Shown piece after piece: positions 14,246-24,828 of a DNA stretch of 64,000 bases. A program made the translations under genes and the position numbers. The stretch comes from Leptasterias polaris. Its lineage: Eukaryota > Echinodermata > Asteroidea > Forcipulatida > Asteriidae. Position 1 is the first letter of the stretch, and every line of letters begins with the position of its first letter. The stretch covers positions 2,294,001 to 2,358,000 of the forward strand of contig JAZGTN010000059.1 of NCBI GenBank assembly GCA_037783415.1, in the 5' to 3' direction. Under the pieces are notes generated by a model. That model searched no databases. It had not been told where the DNA came from and worked only from the letters and a program-made list of their open reading frames with translations.

Positions 14246-14858
14246 TTGGGGCATACTATAACTGAGCCCAAGGGGATCATGACATTGATGAAGATGATAG
14301 GAAGCCTCAAGGCTGTCAAGATTTCCACTGCTCCTTACTGAGTGGAAATCTTTCTCTCCCAAAATATCGATTAAAGGAAAGGGGAAACTCTTGTGGGAAT
14401 TCTGTTTTCAAATGCGAAACAAGTTCACTTGTAAGAGGCCATTCAGAAGTATCAATAATTTAAAAATGTGGGCATTTATTTTCTCTCCTTTTTCTTTTAA
14501 AATATATGTGGTTTGGTCTAACAAAGAAATGAAAATTAAAAATATGATTTTCAATTTTTTTTAAACAGGGTAGGTTTGGGGGTTTTTTAAATCAAAGATT
14601 GGGGTTGGTTTAACAAAAATTTGAACGGGGGGGGGGGGGGGGGGGGTGGGAGGGGAGACATTTTTGCGACATTGAAAAGAAGAAAAACATTTGGGGCATA
14701 CTATAACTGTGCCCAAGGGGATCATGACAGTGGTTAAGATGATAGGTAACCTCAAGGCTGTGAAGATTTCCACCTTCCATCTTTCTCTCCCAAAACTCTT
14801 GTGGGAATTCTGTTTTGAAAAGCGAAACAAGTTGGTGTAGGAGGCCATTCAGAAGTAA
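14246..14858 (+). repeat. Local tandem duplication, unit about 445 bp
   Basis: The stretch at 14,246-14,456 (ATTGGGGCATACTATAACTG, CCTCAAGGCTGT, CTTGTGGGAATTCTGTTTT, GAGGCCATTCAGAAGT) is repeated at 14,692-14,858 with small deletions. The following purine/T-rich stretch with ATCAAAGATTGGG is repeated at 14,565-14,640 and 14,938-15,000. A 20-base G tract (14,627-14,646) sits between the copies. Confidence 0.8.
14627..14646 (+). repeat. Poly-G tract of 20 bases
   Basis: An uninterrupted run of 20 G inside the local duplication. Confidence 0.95.
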
Positions 14859-15889
14859 AAATTGTTAACAAAATTGAGGTTTTTGTGATTTTGGGGTCAA
14901 ATAAAATAAAATAAAATAACATTTAAGTTTGCAATTAAAAAAGGGGGGTATAGGTTTTTAAAATTAAAGATTGGGTGTTTGGATCAAAAAGAATTGGAAG
15001 GAGGAAAATGAAATTTGTGTAACATAAAACAATATGTACCTGCAAGGTGAACACACTTATTTCAATGAAATATTCACAGCGTGGTTTTCAGCATCCTGAA
15101 TCTAACTCATGACTACACATGTGTACTCTAAGAAAATGCCCCCAAACAGCCTATATTATATTACCCCCAAGATAAAACAATCACTTCCCAAGATGTGAAA
15201 CTAAAACCATCACATCTTTCCTCCATAGAAACAATCACTCCAAAGGGACTTGTAGTCAGCAATGTGAACATCGCCCATTTATAGAGAAGCTTTTAGTATT
15301 TAATGCATTGTATGACACCTGGTGAAGAGGTACTGTACCTCAGCCCCCTAGGGGGTCTGATGCAATTTCATGGACCATCAACCCTGATCAAAAACATTAT
15401 TTGAGAGGGATATGGGGGAGGATTTTCTTGGTGAAATCTCCGGGAAGTCAAAGTAGGTTAACACGCAACCAGCTCAGCGAGGTCTGTTGTGTGTGTGTTA
15501 TGGTCTGTCAGTGGAGATTGTAATTGAGTATGATCAGTTCACTCATCATTTGTTTGACAGTGTTTTTCATTGCCCATTCAAACACAAGGTGGCCGCCCTT
15601 GCCACTTTCAGTGACCACTTCACTCATTTTAGCCAATATTTCTGTGTAGATTTGCCATAAAGAAAATAAGTTTTGTGTCATTTATAAATAAACTATTTCC
15701 GTGACATGTACAGTATCAAGAAATTACAATTTGAATGTGCAGATTGTCACACATTTATGGCATTTGCGGCAACGTTGTATTCTTGTCAGTTTGCAGGCTG
15801 TGTAAATTTTGCTTCAAATAAATAATAAAATTTAAGTAGTGAATTTAAATGTCCTTAGTTTCTGCCTTCAGTAGTTTTGTAATGCTTGC

Positions 15890-16055
15890 AAGCCTGGAAT
15901 TTCATCTTTGAGATTGCAAGACCATTTTCATCTTGCAAAGGGCACTCCCATTGGAAATTCTCAAAGTCTAATAGGGAACTTTTAATGGGGCACCAAGACC
16001 AAGACCAGGGGCAACAGAGGCCATGGCCTATGTTTATTTCCAGGCCTCTGCTTGT
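15890..16055. repeat. Interspersed repeat (GGGGCACCAAGACCAAGACC)
   Basis: The stretch from GCCTGGAATTTCATC through AGGGCACTCCCATTGG, GGGCACCAAGACCAAGACCA and CAGAGGCCATGGCCT is repeated with divergence at 19,471-19,630. Shorter fragments (CAAGGGGCACCAAGGCAATG and similar) occur at about 41,880 and 51,525. No terminal inverted repeats are evident. Confidence 0.6.
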
Positions 16056-16059
16056 AAAG

Positions 16060-16350
16060 TCCTTTTCACATTAAGGAGCCGATTCCCAGGGAATAAAACT
16101 CCATTCCTGGGCAACTTAAATCCCACAGCCAAGAGCCACCCGTGTGTCCGTTCCACACTAGATGTGATTTTTCTGGGGAAAATAAATACTCAGTATGCTA
16201 ATTAGCCCTGGGGTTATCTCCTCTAACCCTACTGCCGAGCAGGGTACCTATTTCCAGAGAAAAAGGCTTTTCTCAGGAGTTTGCAAGGCTTTGCATTTCA
16301 TGTGTGAAAATGTCAAATAAGTATTCCTGGGAAATTCATCAAGTGTGAAA
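16060..16350. repeat. Dispersed repeat related to 7772 and 57920
   Basis: It contains TTCCCAGGGAATAAAACTCC, AATACTCAGTATGCTAATTA, CTCAGGAGTTTGCAAGG and ATTCCTGGGAAATTCATCAA then GTGTGAAAG. The same words recur in the same order at 57,920-58,145. It is an old interspersed family of unknown type. Confidence 0.55.
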
Positions 16351-17288
16351 GAGATTGAAGTTTTTTAAAAGTAGTTACAAAATTAACAAATTAAAGTTTG
16401 TGGGTTAGATTTACAATACATAACTCAATGTTAAATTAAAAAACTTAAAAGATAATTTCAAGCACCTTTTAACTAACTGTTCTTGAATTGAAGTTGGACG
16501 GTTTTTCTGCACAGTGTCCCCAGTCGTTGGACTCTCTGCAAGAGCACTAGGGGACGAACCGTGCATAATACATGTCCATACCATAATGTGTAGATTGACA
16601 GTGTAAATCAGAGATGAGTGGAGTGAATGGGCTGATAAGATTACACACTGAACAGGTTGAGGCAGGAAGTTACTGGGACTGTGAAGTGTCCGTTTCTTCA
16701 GAAAGCGTGGAGGCTTCACAATATGGCTGCCCTTGAATAGCTCAGGGGTATGTCTCCGTGGACTGCCAGGTCTCAATTTGATCACAGGGCAAAGTTTTGG
16801 TGAACTGTTTGGACAGGTCTCTTGGTGGATCCACATGGGAGGAGGGGAAGGTAGTGCTTCTTGTGTCTGTGTCTTGCTGGAAGGCTCAATGTATGTTTCT
16901 GACTGACACCTTGATACATGGAGAGTACACAGCGAAGTACACCTTGTAAGGTTGTTTGATATGATATGATATTTTGATCCAAAATCCGTGTCAGAATTGG
17001 CAGGTGCGGCTGCGGCTGCGGCTGCTGCTAAGGGTGTTGCTAACATGTGATCCAGCCGCAGCCACTAATCCGAAGAAAAAAACCAGCCATTGTCAGAGTT
17101 TGTTGATGCTGGGTACAACTATCCCCCCATTGCCTGTGCAGGTCTATCGACATTGATTTAATCAGATTTCACCTTTTTGCATACATACATGTAGGTTTTA
17201 TGCAAGTTGACCTTTAGACTAGTCAGAATGAACAATACTTAAAAAGATCTCAAACTATACTATAACTATAAGGATTTGATACAAATAC

Positions 17289-18481
17289 CAGTGTTCTCCA
17301 CAGACATTTTCTTTGGGAGGGCGGCATGACGTAATCAAAATGGCGCCCGTCGATATGACGTCATCAAAATGGCGCCCGTTGGTTTATGACATCATCGCAA
17401 GTGAAAGGAAAAAACACCCGAGATAATCCTTTTCTTAAAAATAAACTTATTAACCCCCGGGCCCCGACACTATAATAAGGAGAATGATTGACATCCATTT
17501 CATTCTGTCGAAACAACCTTGTTGTAAAACTAATTCAAAACCTACAATTTGTTATACATTTTGCTTTGTGCGCCGCGCCAAAAACATCAGAGGGATATGC
17601 CGCTCAGTGTTGGATTTTAGAAAGCTGGATTTCTATGCGTTGGTGGTGATCGGATAGCCCACACACGTGCAATTTTCGAAACGGAAAACAAAAATAAAAA
17701 ATTACAAAAAAACATTTTTGGGACGATCTTATCCCCTAATTTCTGCCCTCAATAATACCTTTTTCATCAACAACCATTTTCATGGATTTGTGATTAGAGG
17801 TTCCGTTGTTTAGAACTTAGTTTTCAATAAAATCGTCGAGATTCAACGATCGGTAAACAACGCACGGTACGCACATTGAGAACAAATTCAATGAACTTTG
17901 CCCCGCAACGCCCTCTATCGGCAAAAGTTGTCAATGTTTGAATATCCTTCAAGGCTGTACATTGTACCATGATTGTACCAATCTGCAGGCGTGCGGCACA
18001 GTGTGTTGCAATTCTTTATCGGCTCGTGAACGTGTACTGCGTTGGAGTCTAGCAAGCTCTCTTATGAATATGGTAATCAACGGCAAATCACAGCGTGCGG
18101 AATGTTGGTTAGCTTGGACTTTGGACTGTGTGTGTTGTGTATGCGCTATGCATGGACTACCGACCGAACGTTGTTTGGCCGATGCACGTGCAGCGGTGGA
18201 TACTCAGCAGTCAGAACCATGTGATTGTGTGTGCATCGTGTTTTAACGTTTGTATACTACTAAAATGAACGATCGCAATTCCAATGCTGCCGCTTAGAAG
18301 TCGGGATTGGCTCGTCGGCTACTCGTTTGATCGTATTAAGTGCAGGCTAAAAATAGTCTGTTTGTCATTTTTTTGGCAGGGCGGCCAATTATTTTAGCAG
18401 GGCGGCCAATTCTTTGGCAGGGCGGCCTTAAACTTTGGGAGGGCGGCCCGCCCTCCCAAAATACGTGTGTGGAGAACACTG
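17289..18481. mobile_element. hAT-like element with 6-bp flanking duplication (1.19 kb)
   Basis: The left end is CAGTGTTCTCCACAGACATT; the reverse complement of the right end is CAGTGTTCTCCACACACGTA. Both continue into TTTGGGAGGGCGGC. Flanking AAATAC is present on both sides (17283-17288 and 18482-18487), a direct repeat of the kind left on insertion. CAGTG termini fit hAT, whose usual duplication is 8 bp, so the superfamily is tentative. Motif GCAGGGCGGCC repeats near the right end. Internal sequence is richer in CpG than its surroundings and has small frames only (17938-18246, 102 codons), none resembling a transposase. Confidence 0.82.
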
Positions 18482-18492
18482 AAATACAGATA

Positions 18493-18690
18493 TACCGTAA
18501 TTTCTTGCGTATAAGACGCGGGGCGTACAAGGCGCAGGGCCGTGAAATTACCCAAAAAAATTCAAGCGTCAACAGACAAGGCGCACCGCCGCACAAGGCG
18601 CATGATCTTACATGCACCTTTGACTGCAAACAGCAGACCGTATCGGTACATCGCCAAAAAGGGGTCATTTTGTTACCCTAAAAGTACCAC
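18493..18690. mobile_element. Left end of a TACCGTAATTTCTTGCG element
   Basis: It starts TACCGTAATTTCTTGCGTAT followed by AAGACGCGGGGCG and further AAGGCGCA words, matching the left end of the complete element at 50539-51419. I could not find a matching right end (reverse complement of the same words) downstream to 19,700. It is therefore a solo or decayed end, lying 11 bases from the hAT-like element. Confidence 0.6.
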
Positions 18691-19224
18691 GCTAATCAAC
18701 ATGTGAATAAATAGAAATCACATGTGCTTGAAACATATAGAGACATGTAGAAAAGTTCATTTTAAACTGAAACAACCTACCGTTCAGCGACGTTTTCAGG
18801 AGATTCTTCTCCAGTGTGTCACAAGGGGTTGAAGGGAGTTTACAGGTGACCAACAGATCGAGGGCTGAAGGGATCTGTTTGTTCAACAGAGGGCGCTACC
18901 ATACGGGAAAAATCTCCTGCCATTCCGATGGGGACGTGACATTTATAATTAATGAGAAGTTCCTTTTCTTTATTTTATACCACAAACATTTATTCAAAGA
19001 CGTCGTTTTTCTGGTTTGTTTTCTCCACAGTTATTTTATATCTTACTTTTGAGCTAAAATAAACGAAACAATTAACTAAGCTGAAGGTCTACCATAGAAT
19101 TAGTTTCGAAAAAGGGTCACTTCCCGTGATTTATAATTGTTTTTTCGTTTATAAAATACAATCAATTAAAAAGTAACGATTACAGTTTATTTTTATAAAG
19201 TTGATTAAAGTAAACCATGGACAT

Positions 19225-19305
19225 GGTCGCACCTTTCACACAATACAGGTTGGGTGAATGCGTGAATCACCGTTCACACAATAGAGGTTGGGTGAATGCT
19301 TCCGC
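19225..19305 (+). repeat. Two-copy direct repeat (CACACAATA.AGGTTGGGTGAATGC)
   Basis: The words TTCACACAATACAGGTTGGG then TGAATGCG and TTCACACAATAGAGGTTGGG then TGAATGCT lie about 40 bases apart. This is a short tandem duplication with one mismatch in the core. Confidence 0.8.
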
Positions 19306-19470
19306 AATCGTTCTGATTAATCTGAATGCAGTATTTTCGGTACGAAATCGCGGCCACAAAAGAAGTGATGAACACGTTGCTGCATTGTTGGAATGAATTC
19401 ACGGTCGTTATGTATAGGGACAAGGGTGTTCCAAGAGGAGACACTGGTGCCTATTTTTAGGCTTTTATTA

Positions 19471-19630
19471 CAGGCCTGGAATTTTAAATGTGAGAGGGCA
19501 AGGCCATTTTCAATTTACACAGGGAGCTTCCATTGGGAAATCTTAGTGTCTATGGGAAACTTTTGAAAGGGCACCAAGGCCAAGACCAGGGCAATAGAGG
19601 CCAAAGCCTCCATGGCTTCCTTGTAATTCC
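19471..19630. repeat. Interspersed repeat, second copy of the 15890 family
   Basis: It shares GGCCTGGAATTTTAAATGTG, GGCACCAAGGCCAAGACCAG and AGAGGCCAAAGCCTCCATGG with 15,890-16,055. It is immediately followed by the foldback MITE at 19633. Confidence 0.6.
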
Positions 19631-19632
19631 AG

Positions 19633-19824
19633 GGCCCAATTTCATAGAGCTGCTTAAGCACAAAAAGTAGCTAAGCACAACAAAAGTATGCTTACCAGAC
19701 TAAGGTTACCAGCCAAACTGCCCTGTCACAAGTACATTTTGTGACTGGTATTCTGCTCATTTCTGCTTAGCAGACAATTGTTAAGCAATACTTTCTGCTT
19801 AAGCAACTCTATGTAATTGGGCCC
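19633..19824. mobile_element. Foldback MITE, best copy (192 bp)
   Basis: The left end GGGCCCAATTTCATAGAGCT and the right end, reverse-complemented GGGCCCAATTACATAGAGTT, are inverted repeats. They continue with GCTTAAGCA on both sides. The flanks are CCA and AGG. There is no coding capacity. Six other copies in the window let the family consensus be drawn. Confidence 0.85.
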
Positions 19825-20886
19825 AGGCCTGTTGTTAACTCGTACAATAAAGGGTTCATGTAAGCCTGACATTACTGAATAACCGTCGTAATTTGACCTA
19901 AACCGCCTCATGAAAGGAGTCTTCGTCACCTCAATTCCATCTACATTTCTGGTTTTATACATTGTACAGTGTATGAATGCTAACTTTTTCATGATTTTTG
20001 GTGTGACGTCATTTTACGAAACCCACAGCTCTGAAGGACAGTCTTGTCAAGCAAAAAAGATGTTTCTAATTTAATTTAAGACTAACAGTTTCAATGGATT
20101 AACTCCAATTAATTCCCCAGCCTTACTGTCTGTGAATCCATCAACATGTCCCATTTGGTAAATTCCGCTCAAATGTAAAAAGCTTTCATGGGAAATGTAG
20201 GTCAACAGAAACAATGTTGGAAGATTTCTCTGTCACTAATTGGAATGTTTGATCTGATAAAGGGGTTTCATTTTGTAAAGGAAAGATACAGCGCCGGGGA
20301 ATTTAGTCATTTCTAGATTATCAAACGTGATTGGGAATAGCTTCTGGAATGTCGAGTTAATTTTCATCATTAATGCAAAAAAAATTGACCAGAGTTGGGT
20401 TTGAACCAGTGGCCATGGTGGTCTTTATGTCAAGTAGGCTCAAGCAACTTTGTCAAATTCTATGGTGCTGATTTCCATGCCCTGTAAAAACACAAGTTAG
20501 CTTCTTGCCTGCAGTAAAAATGCCCTAAAATGTGTCTGAAAAAACCATGTCATCTTCGTGTATGACCTTTAGGGTCCTGCAATACTGCTGTGAAAAAATA
20601 ACCTTTTTTTACTTTTGTTAAAGTGCGCCTCTAAGACTTTGCAGAAATTGTTCATTTGGTTAGCGAGCCTCATTTAAGACGATTTTAAAAACATTTTCAC
20701 TTTACATAAATGTACCATTACATTGTTTCATGTTAAACGTCACATCAGAGTGTTTAAAATTAACAAATTAAAAACACTCGGGAGTAGATTGGTCTACTCT
20801 GATTTCCAAGACTTGTCTGGTGCGATGTGCTTTCATTGTAAAACTGAAACGGTACCGCCATTGTTTCTGCTTAGGGTTCATTTTTA

Positions 20887-21257
20887 TCAAAGTCTTTCTC
20901 TATTGGCAATGGAGACAGTCTCAGACACAGTGCCGGTCACTACTCCGTCAACCACCTGGTTCGAATCCCGCCGCCTACAAAACAGCTCCCTGATCCCTTT
21001 ACGGAACGGCTTGTTGGTCAATGTGTAAATGACTGGATTCACACAGGAATTACCAACGGCTATGATGACAGTGAGACGGTGGCTTGGGTCACCTAGAGTC
21101 ATTGGAACACCAACATTGAAGAGCAGGAACCAGACGTGGTTTGGAATCCAGCACACACCGAATGTTATGACGCAGGCCAGGAGTGTCTTCACCAGGGTTT
21201 GGGAGGCTCGGAGCTGCCACATTTTCCGCTGGTCGCTTGGATTAAAACCTGAAGAGG
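20887..21257 (-). CDS. GPCR A, exon 2: TM6, TM7 and C-tail
   Basis: The exon starts after acceptor CTTCTCTTGCAG (read on the minus strand) and completes a codon begun in exon 1. It encodes residues 238-360: end of the third intracellular loop, TM6 with the C273-W-I-P276 toggle motif, a short third extracellular loop, TM7 with N311-P-V-I-Y315, helix 8 (NKPFRKGIRELF) and a tail with Cys331 as a possible palmitoylation site. The protein ends SIANRERL. B and D end differently because of a one-base difference near the stop (see B). The exon is phase-compatible with 22322-23033 only. Confidence 0.9.
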
Positions 21258-22321
21258 CTGCAAGAGAAGGCAAAGTCGATACAAACTAACGCATTAGGTT
21301 CCAATCCAATCAGAGTTAATTCCTGTGGTTTTTGAGGTGTCCATTGATATATTTGTACGGTAAAGGGTCGCGAGCAAACTATGGGTTGCAATTAAAACCA
21401 GAGGGGTCGCCAGACTTTGTCAAAAGTGCTCAAATAACGTAACACTTTTAAACATTGCTTCACACAGTCGATCTATCATTTTAAAGAATTTCAATACATT
21501 TTTTATTGGTTCAATGCAATTACTGATAAAGATATTATACTAAAAACGAACTGCTGCAATCAACCGACGATCAGCGGTTAGATCGCGGTCGAGTGCCGGA
21601 AGTCTTCATTGGGTCAGAGGCCTAAAAGTTAGCGGGCCGCTGGTCTAAACGTTAAAACATTGATTCTAGAATGGAAAGGTTGTGGCTTCACTTCAATCCA
21701 AGGCGTCTAGCTTAAGTCAGTGTAAGAAAAACTAAATCGTATCAATTTACTCATACTTAAGGCAGAGTATACTTTTGGTATAGTTGTCATAGACCAGTAT
21801 CCTCACCCGGTGTATATCAAAACATATGCATAATTCTTTTTATAACAAACCTCGATTGGTCAACAAAGTTGCAAGAAAACCATGAATGAAAAAACACCCT
21901 TGCTGCATAGAAATATGTTTTTTCAGATGCCTATAAGAAAGGCTTCTTGCCTGAAGCGAGAAGGGCTTCATGCCTGAGCGAGAAGGGCTTCATGCCTGAG
22001 CGAGAAGGGCTTCATGCCTGAAGCCTTTCTCATTTTCAAATTTAAATGGGGAATTTTTTTATTTTTATTTTTGTTATTACATTATCTCAAAGAGGTCGTT
22101 TATAACAATGTTTTATGATATGAACAGTTTTCATTCTCACAAAGTTTCGAGTAATTACCAAATTAAATATGTTACTGGCCAGCTTAAACTGATATAAGAA
22201 AAGAAAACAAATTGTATAAACTAAGTTCATCGATGAATGGAAAGTTGGTACTCTCTTGCTTTCATCCATATTTAACACACTGAATATGAACATAGATAAA
22301 AATGACTCAATAATTACCAAC
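21258..22321 (-). other. GPCR A intron (1064 bp) with a 22-bp repeat
   Basis: The donor on the minus strand is GTTGGT and the acceptor CTTGCAG. The intron includes a partial TTTAAAGG-family element (CTTAAGGCAGAGTATACTTT near 21,770). At about 21,942-22,025 it has roughly three tandem copies of a 22-bp unit, GCTTCATGCCTGAGCGAGAA plus GG; the paralogous intron in C has one. Confidence 0.85.
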
Positions 22322-23033
22322 CTGTTCGAGCAGTTAACATCTTCACTTGTCTGTTCAGCGACGAGATAACTTTCAGTTGTGCAAAAATCATCACAATTAA
22401 TGGAGCGAATAAAGTGATCGTGAAATTGTACAAGCCAAATGCAGCCTGAGCTCCTCGGCTAGACCAGCCTTTAAAATGACATCCTACTACTTCATCTTCT
22501 TCATAGGTAAAGAATGAGTAAGATCTTGAAACTGCGACAAAAACCCAACACGCAGCGATCATGATGTACTTGTTTCGTTTGATGAAAATAGTCTTGTATT
22601 TGTGTGGGTAGACGATGGCGACAAAGCGCTCCAAATTGACCGCGGTCAAACCCAAGACTGACATCATCGTGAAGAACCAAAACAGGAAACCGCTGGTGTA
22701 AACTCGACACCAAACCTCACCAAAGAACCCGGGGTTTGGAGTGGATTTGTTTTTAGGCAGGAGATAAACGGGGATGACCAGAACACAGACCATGAAATCT
22801 ACAATGGAGAGATGCACTAAGAAATCACTGGTATTAGACCGCAGGGACGGCACACGGAGGAGTACGATGGCAACCAGTAAGTTACCAGTGATACCAACCA
22901 CGCAGATCATGCAGTAGAGAGCTGAGAGGAACTTAGTGAAAGCATCGCTGTCTCCCGTTGTTGAGTCTCCATCACCCGGTGTTTCTTCAATACTTGGTAC
23001 TGATGCATCAGAGAGGTTAAGCTGCTCCATCAT
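22322..23033 (-). CDS. GPCR A, exon 1: N-terminus to TM5 (class A, rhodopsin-type)
   Basis: The exon encodes residues 1-237 of a 360-residue class A GPCR acting at the plasma membrane through G proteins. The start is the first of two adjacent ATGs, with an in-frame TAA a few codons upstream. Landmarks: short N-terminus with N6-L-S sequon, TM1 about 32-58 with G50-N51, TM2 about 68-92 with D79 (2.50), Cys109 (3.25) before TM3, E135-R136-F137 in place of DRY, Trp163 in TM4, Cys185 in the second extracellular loop pairing with Cys109, Pro211 in TM5. The exon ends ACA-G at donor GTTGGT. I cannot name the ligand: the CWIPN..FLLFN TM6 fits peptide-type or orphan rhodopsin receptors. Its near twin is GPCR C. 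Confidence 0.92.
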
Positions 23034-23532
23034 GAAGGCAATGTCTAGTTACTGACACTTTTTGAAGCTCTATCTTAACTCAATTCTATCTTGAGTCAGT
23101 TTCAAAAAATTGAGATAAAGTTGCTTTGTTGTATAATTGTTGAGTTGAGAAACAGCAAATACCCTGGCTGCTATCGGCTCCACTACATGTACATGTAGTA
23201 GTCTATGATACATTGGTTAGGATTTCTGACTTTATATGATCTATCGTCAAGGCACAGTAAGAGAATTGAGAAACTTCAGTAGCATACAATTGACACACAA
23301 TATTTTATAGGTCAAACTGCTATTAAGAACAATTGTATAGAGCAGTTAATGGTGGCTTTCAATCATATCTCAAAACCTTGACTTTCTTCAGAAATTGCAC
23401 TATAAAATTTTTAATTTATCATATGAATAAAATTGGTTTCTCTTCTGCGAAGAAATGCCCTAAAATAATCAAGATTGCTCTTTGCAAAAGAGTTGAAGAG
23501 GTATTTTCATAACATGTAGAATTCGTCACCAC

Positions 23533-23706
23533 GGACCAATTTCATAGACCTGCTTTAAGCAGAAATATTTTGTAACAAATTTGAGGATACCAGACACAAA
23601 TTGTACATGTTGAACTGCCATTTTGGCTGGTAACCTATTTCTGGTAACTTGGATTGTTTTGTGCTTAGCTACTTTTTGAGCCAAAGCGGCTCTTTGAAAT
23701 TTGGCT
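23533..23706. repeat. Foldback MITE copy in GPCR A 5' flank
   Basis: It runs from ACCAATTTCATAGACCTGCT to GGCTCTTTGAAATTTGGCTC, with the family core TTTTGGCTGGTAACC and TGTGCTTAGCTACTTTTTGA. It occurs at the same place upstream of C (34070-34237) and D (38535-38707) and in the relic flanks, so it was inserted before the duplications. Confidence 0.75.
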
Positions 23707-24339
23707 CATGTATTTATTCTTGGTTCTTGAGTGGTTTGCCATAGAACTGTGACATTACATGTTAACAAAGGAGCCAAAGAGCCTGGACTTCCTGCAGGAA
23801 GGATTTGTAGACGGCCCAATTGTAGAAAACACTTAAATCTTGTATTTGTTATGATTGTTTTCAACGTTTGATATGTAGGAAAGGGGGCACATCTCAAAAC
23901 TTGATCAGCTTTTAATTTTGTCACCTTTAATTTATGTGAACATATAGACACAGAATGTTAAAATGTCCCTTTGACCAGTGTAATATCTCGCCTGCCAGGA
24001 AATGCACTTGAATGTGTACAATGTCAGTGTTTTGTAAATAAAGATTATATGTCAGGGTTTGCCCTTAACTTCTTTAGTGACTGGCCAGCAGGACCAGTTA
24101 GCTCGTCATTTCACTCGTTCATCACCTTTTTCACTAGTCCATTTTTCAAATGATAAAGGGTTGCTTTTCAACACTGAACTAGCCATTTGGATCACTTGGA
24201 GTGAATATTGACCGGTCCTCTGGTGTTTTAACTGGCATTTGGTCACCAGACCAATGTTAAGGGAGAATGCTGCATGGTCTATAATTCAAATGCATTAAAC
24301 AGTATCAATGTGGCTTATTTGTATCACTAAGGTTACCAA

Positions 24340-24737
24340 ATCATGACCAATAGGAGAGGTGACCACAAAGCCAAGCTCTGATGTTTCTGATCAGCAGAGT
24401 GTGGGTTCAAGTCCCGGTCGTGACACTTGTGTCCGCAAGACACTTAACCATTATTGCTTCGTCCTTCAGATGGGACGTAAAGCCATAGGTCCTGTGTGTT
24501 GTGTAATTCATGTAAAAGGACCGAGTGCACTTATCGTAACAAAAAGGGGTTCGCCCCGGTGTTCCTGGTTTGATCGGCAGCATATTGCGCCAAGACACCT
24601 TGTAAACCATTACATGGTGCTATACAAAGGAATTCAAAAACATAGCATACTTGCAGGAAAAAATACTGAGCGCTTTGAGACGCCCATCAGGTGTGATAAA
24701 GCGCTATTAATAAGAACTCAGTATTATTATTAGAATT
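24340..24737 (+). repeat. tRNA-derived SINE (family 2) with ATT tail
   Basis: The B box is GTGGGTTCAAGTCCCGGTCG, followed by GTGACACTTGTGTCC, AGACACTTAACCATTATTGC and TTCG. It ends at AAAGCGCTATTAATAAGAAC and a short ATT repeat. It is inserted at the junction between receptor units A and B. A copy truncated by the next duplication joint is at 40980-41207. Confidence 0.8.
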
Positions 24738-24828
24738 TAAAACTTGTCTGGTGCGATGTGCTTTCGTTGTAAAACAGAAACGGTACAGACATTGTTTCTG
24801 TTGCGGGTCCATTTTTATCAGTCTTTCT

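Larger units (their letters stand above)
19845..24335. repeat. Receptor duplication unit A (flanks included)
   Basis: This segment, holding GPCR A with its flanks, aligns to 30,787-34,700 (unit C) over the 3' flank, both exons, intron and 5' flank. Its outer 3' part (AGGGTTCATGTAA, CATTACTGAATAACC, CTCATGAAAGGAGTCTTC) aligns to 35,345-35,500 before receptor D. Its 5' flank aligns to that of D (38,048-39,283 and 40,930-41,207). Differences are mostly single bases and small indels, plus about 210 bp of intron (about 21,610-21,826) present here and absent from C. Confidence 0.88.

Noticed and set aside
17938..18246. Transposase remnant in the hAT-like element
   Set aside because: A 102-codon frame rich in Cys with no similarity to the hAT dimerisation or DDE regions that I can recognise.
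21029..21289. Plus-strand frames opposite the GPCR second exons (also 25046, 31823, 36299)
   Set aside because: They are mirror frames of the real coding exons, and repeat in every paralogue for that reason only.
22501..22713. Minus-strand out-of-frame frames in the GPCR first exons (also 28029, 33041, 37506)
   Set aside because: Shadow frames of TM3-TM4 coding sequence; the real frame carries the TM landmarks.
24359..24733. 124-codon frame as a gene
   Set aside because: It is the translation of a family-2 SINE.
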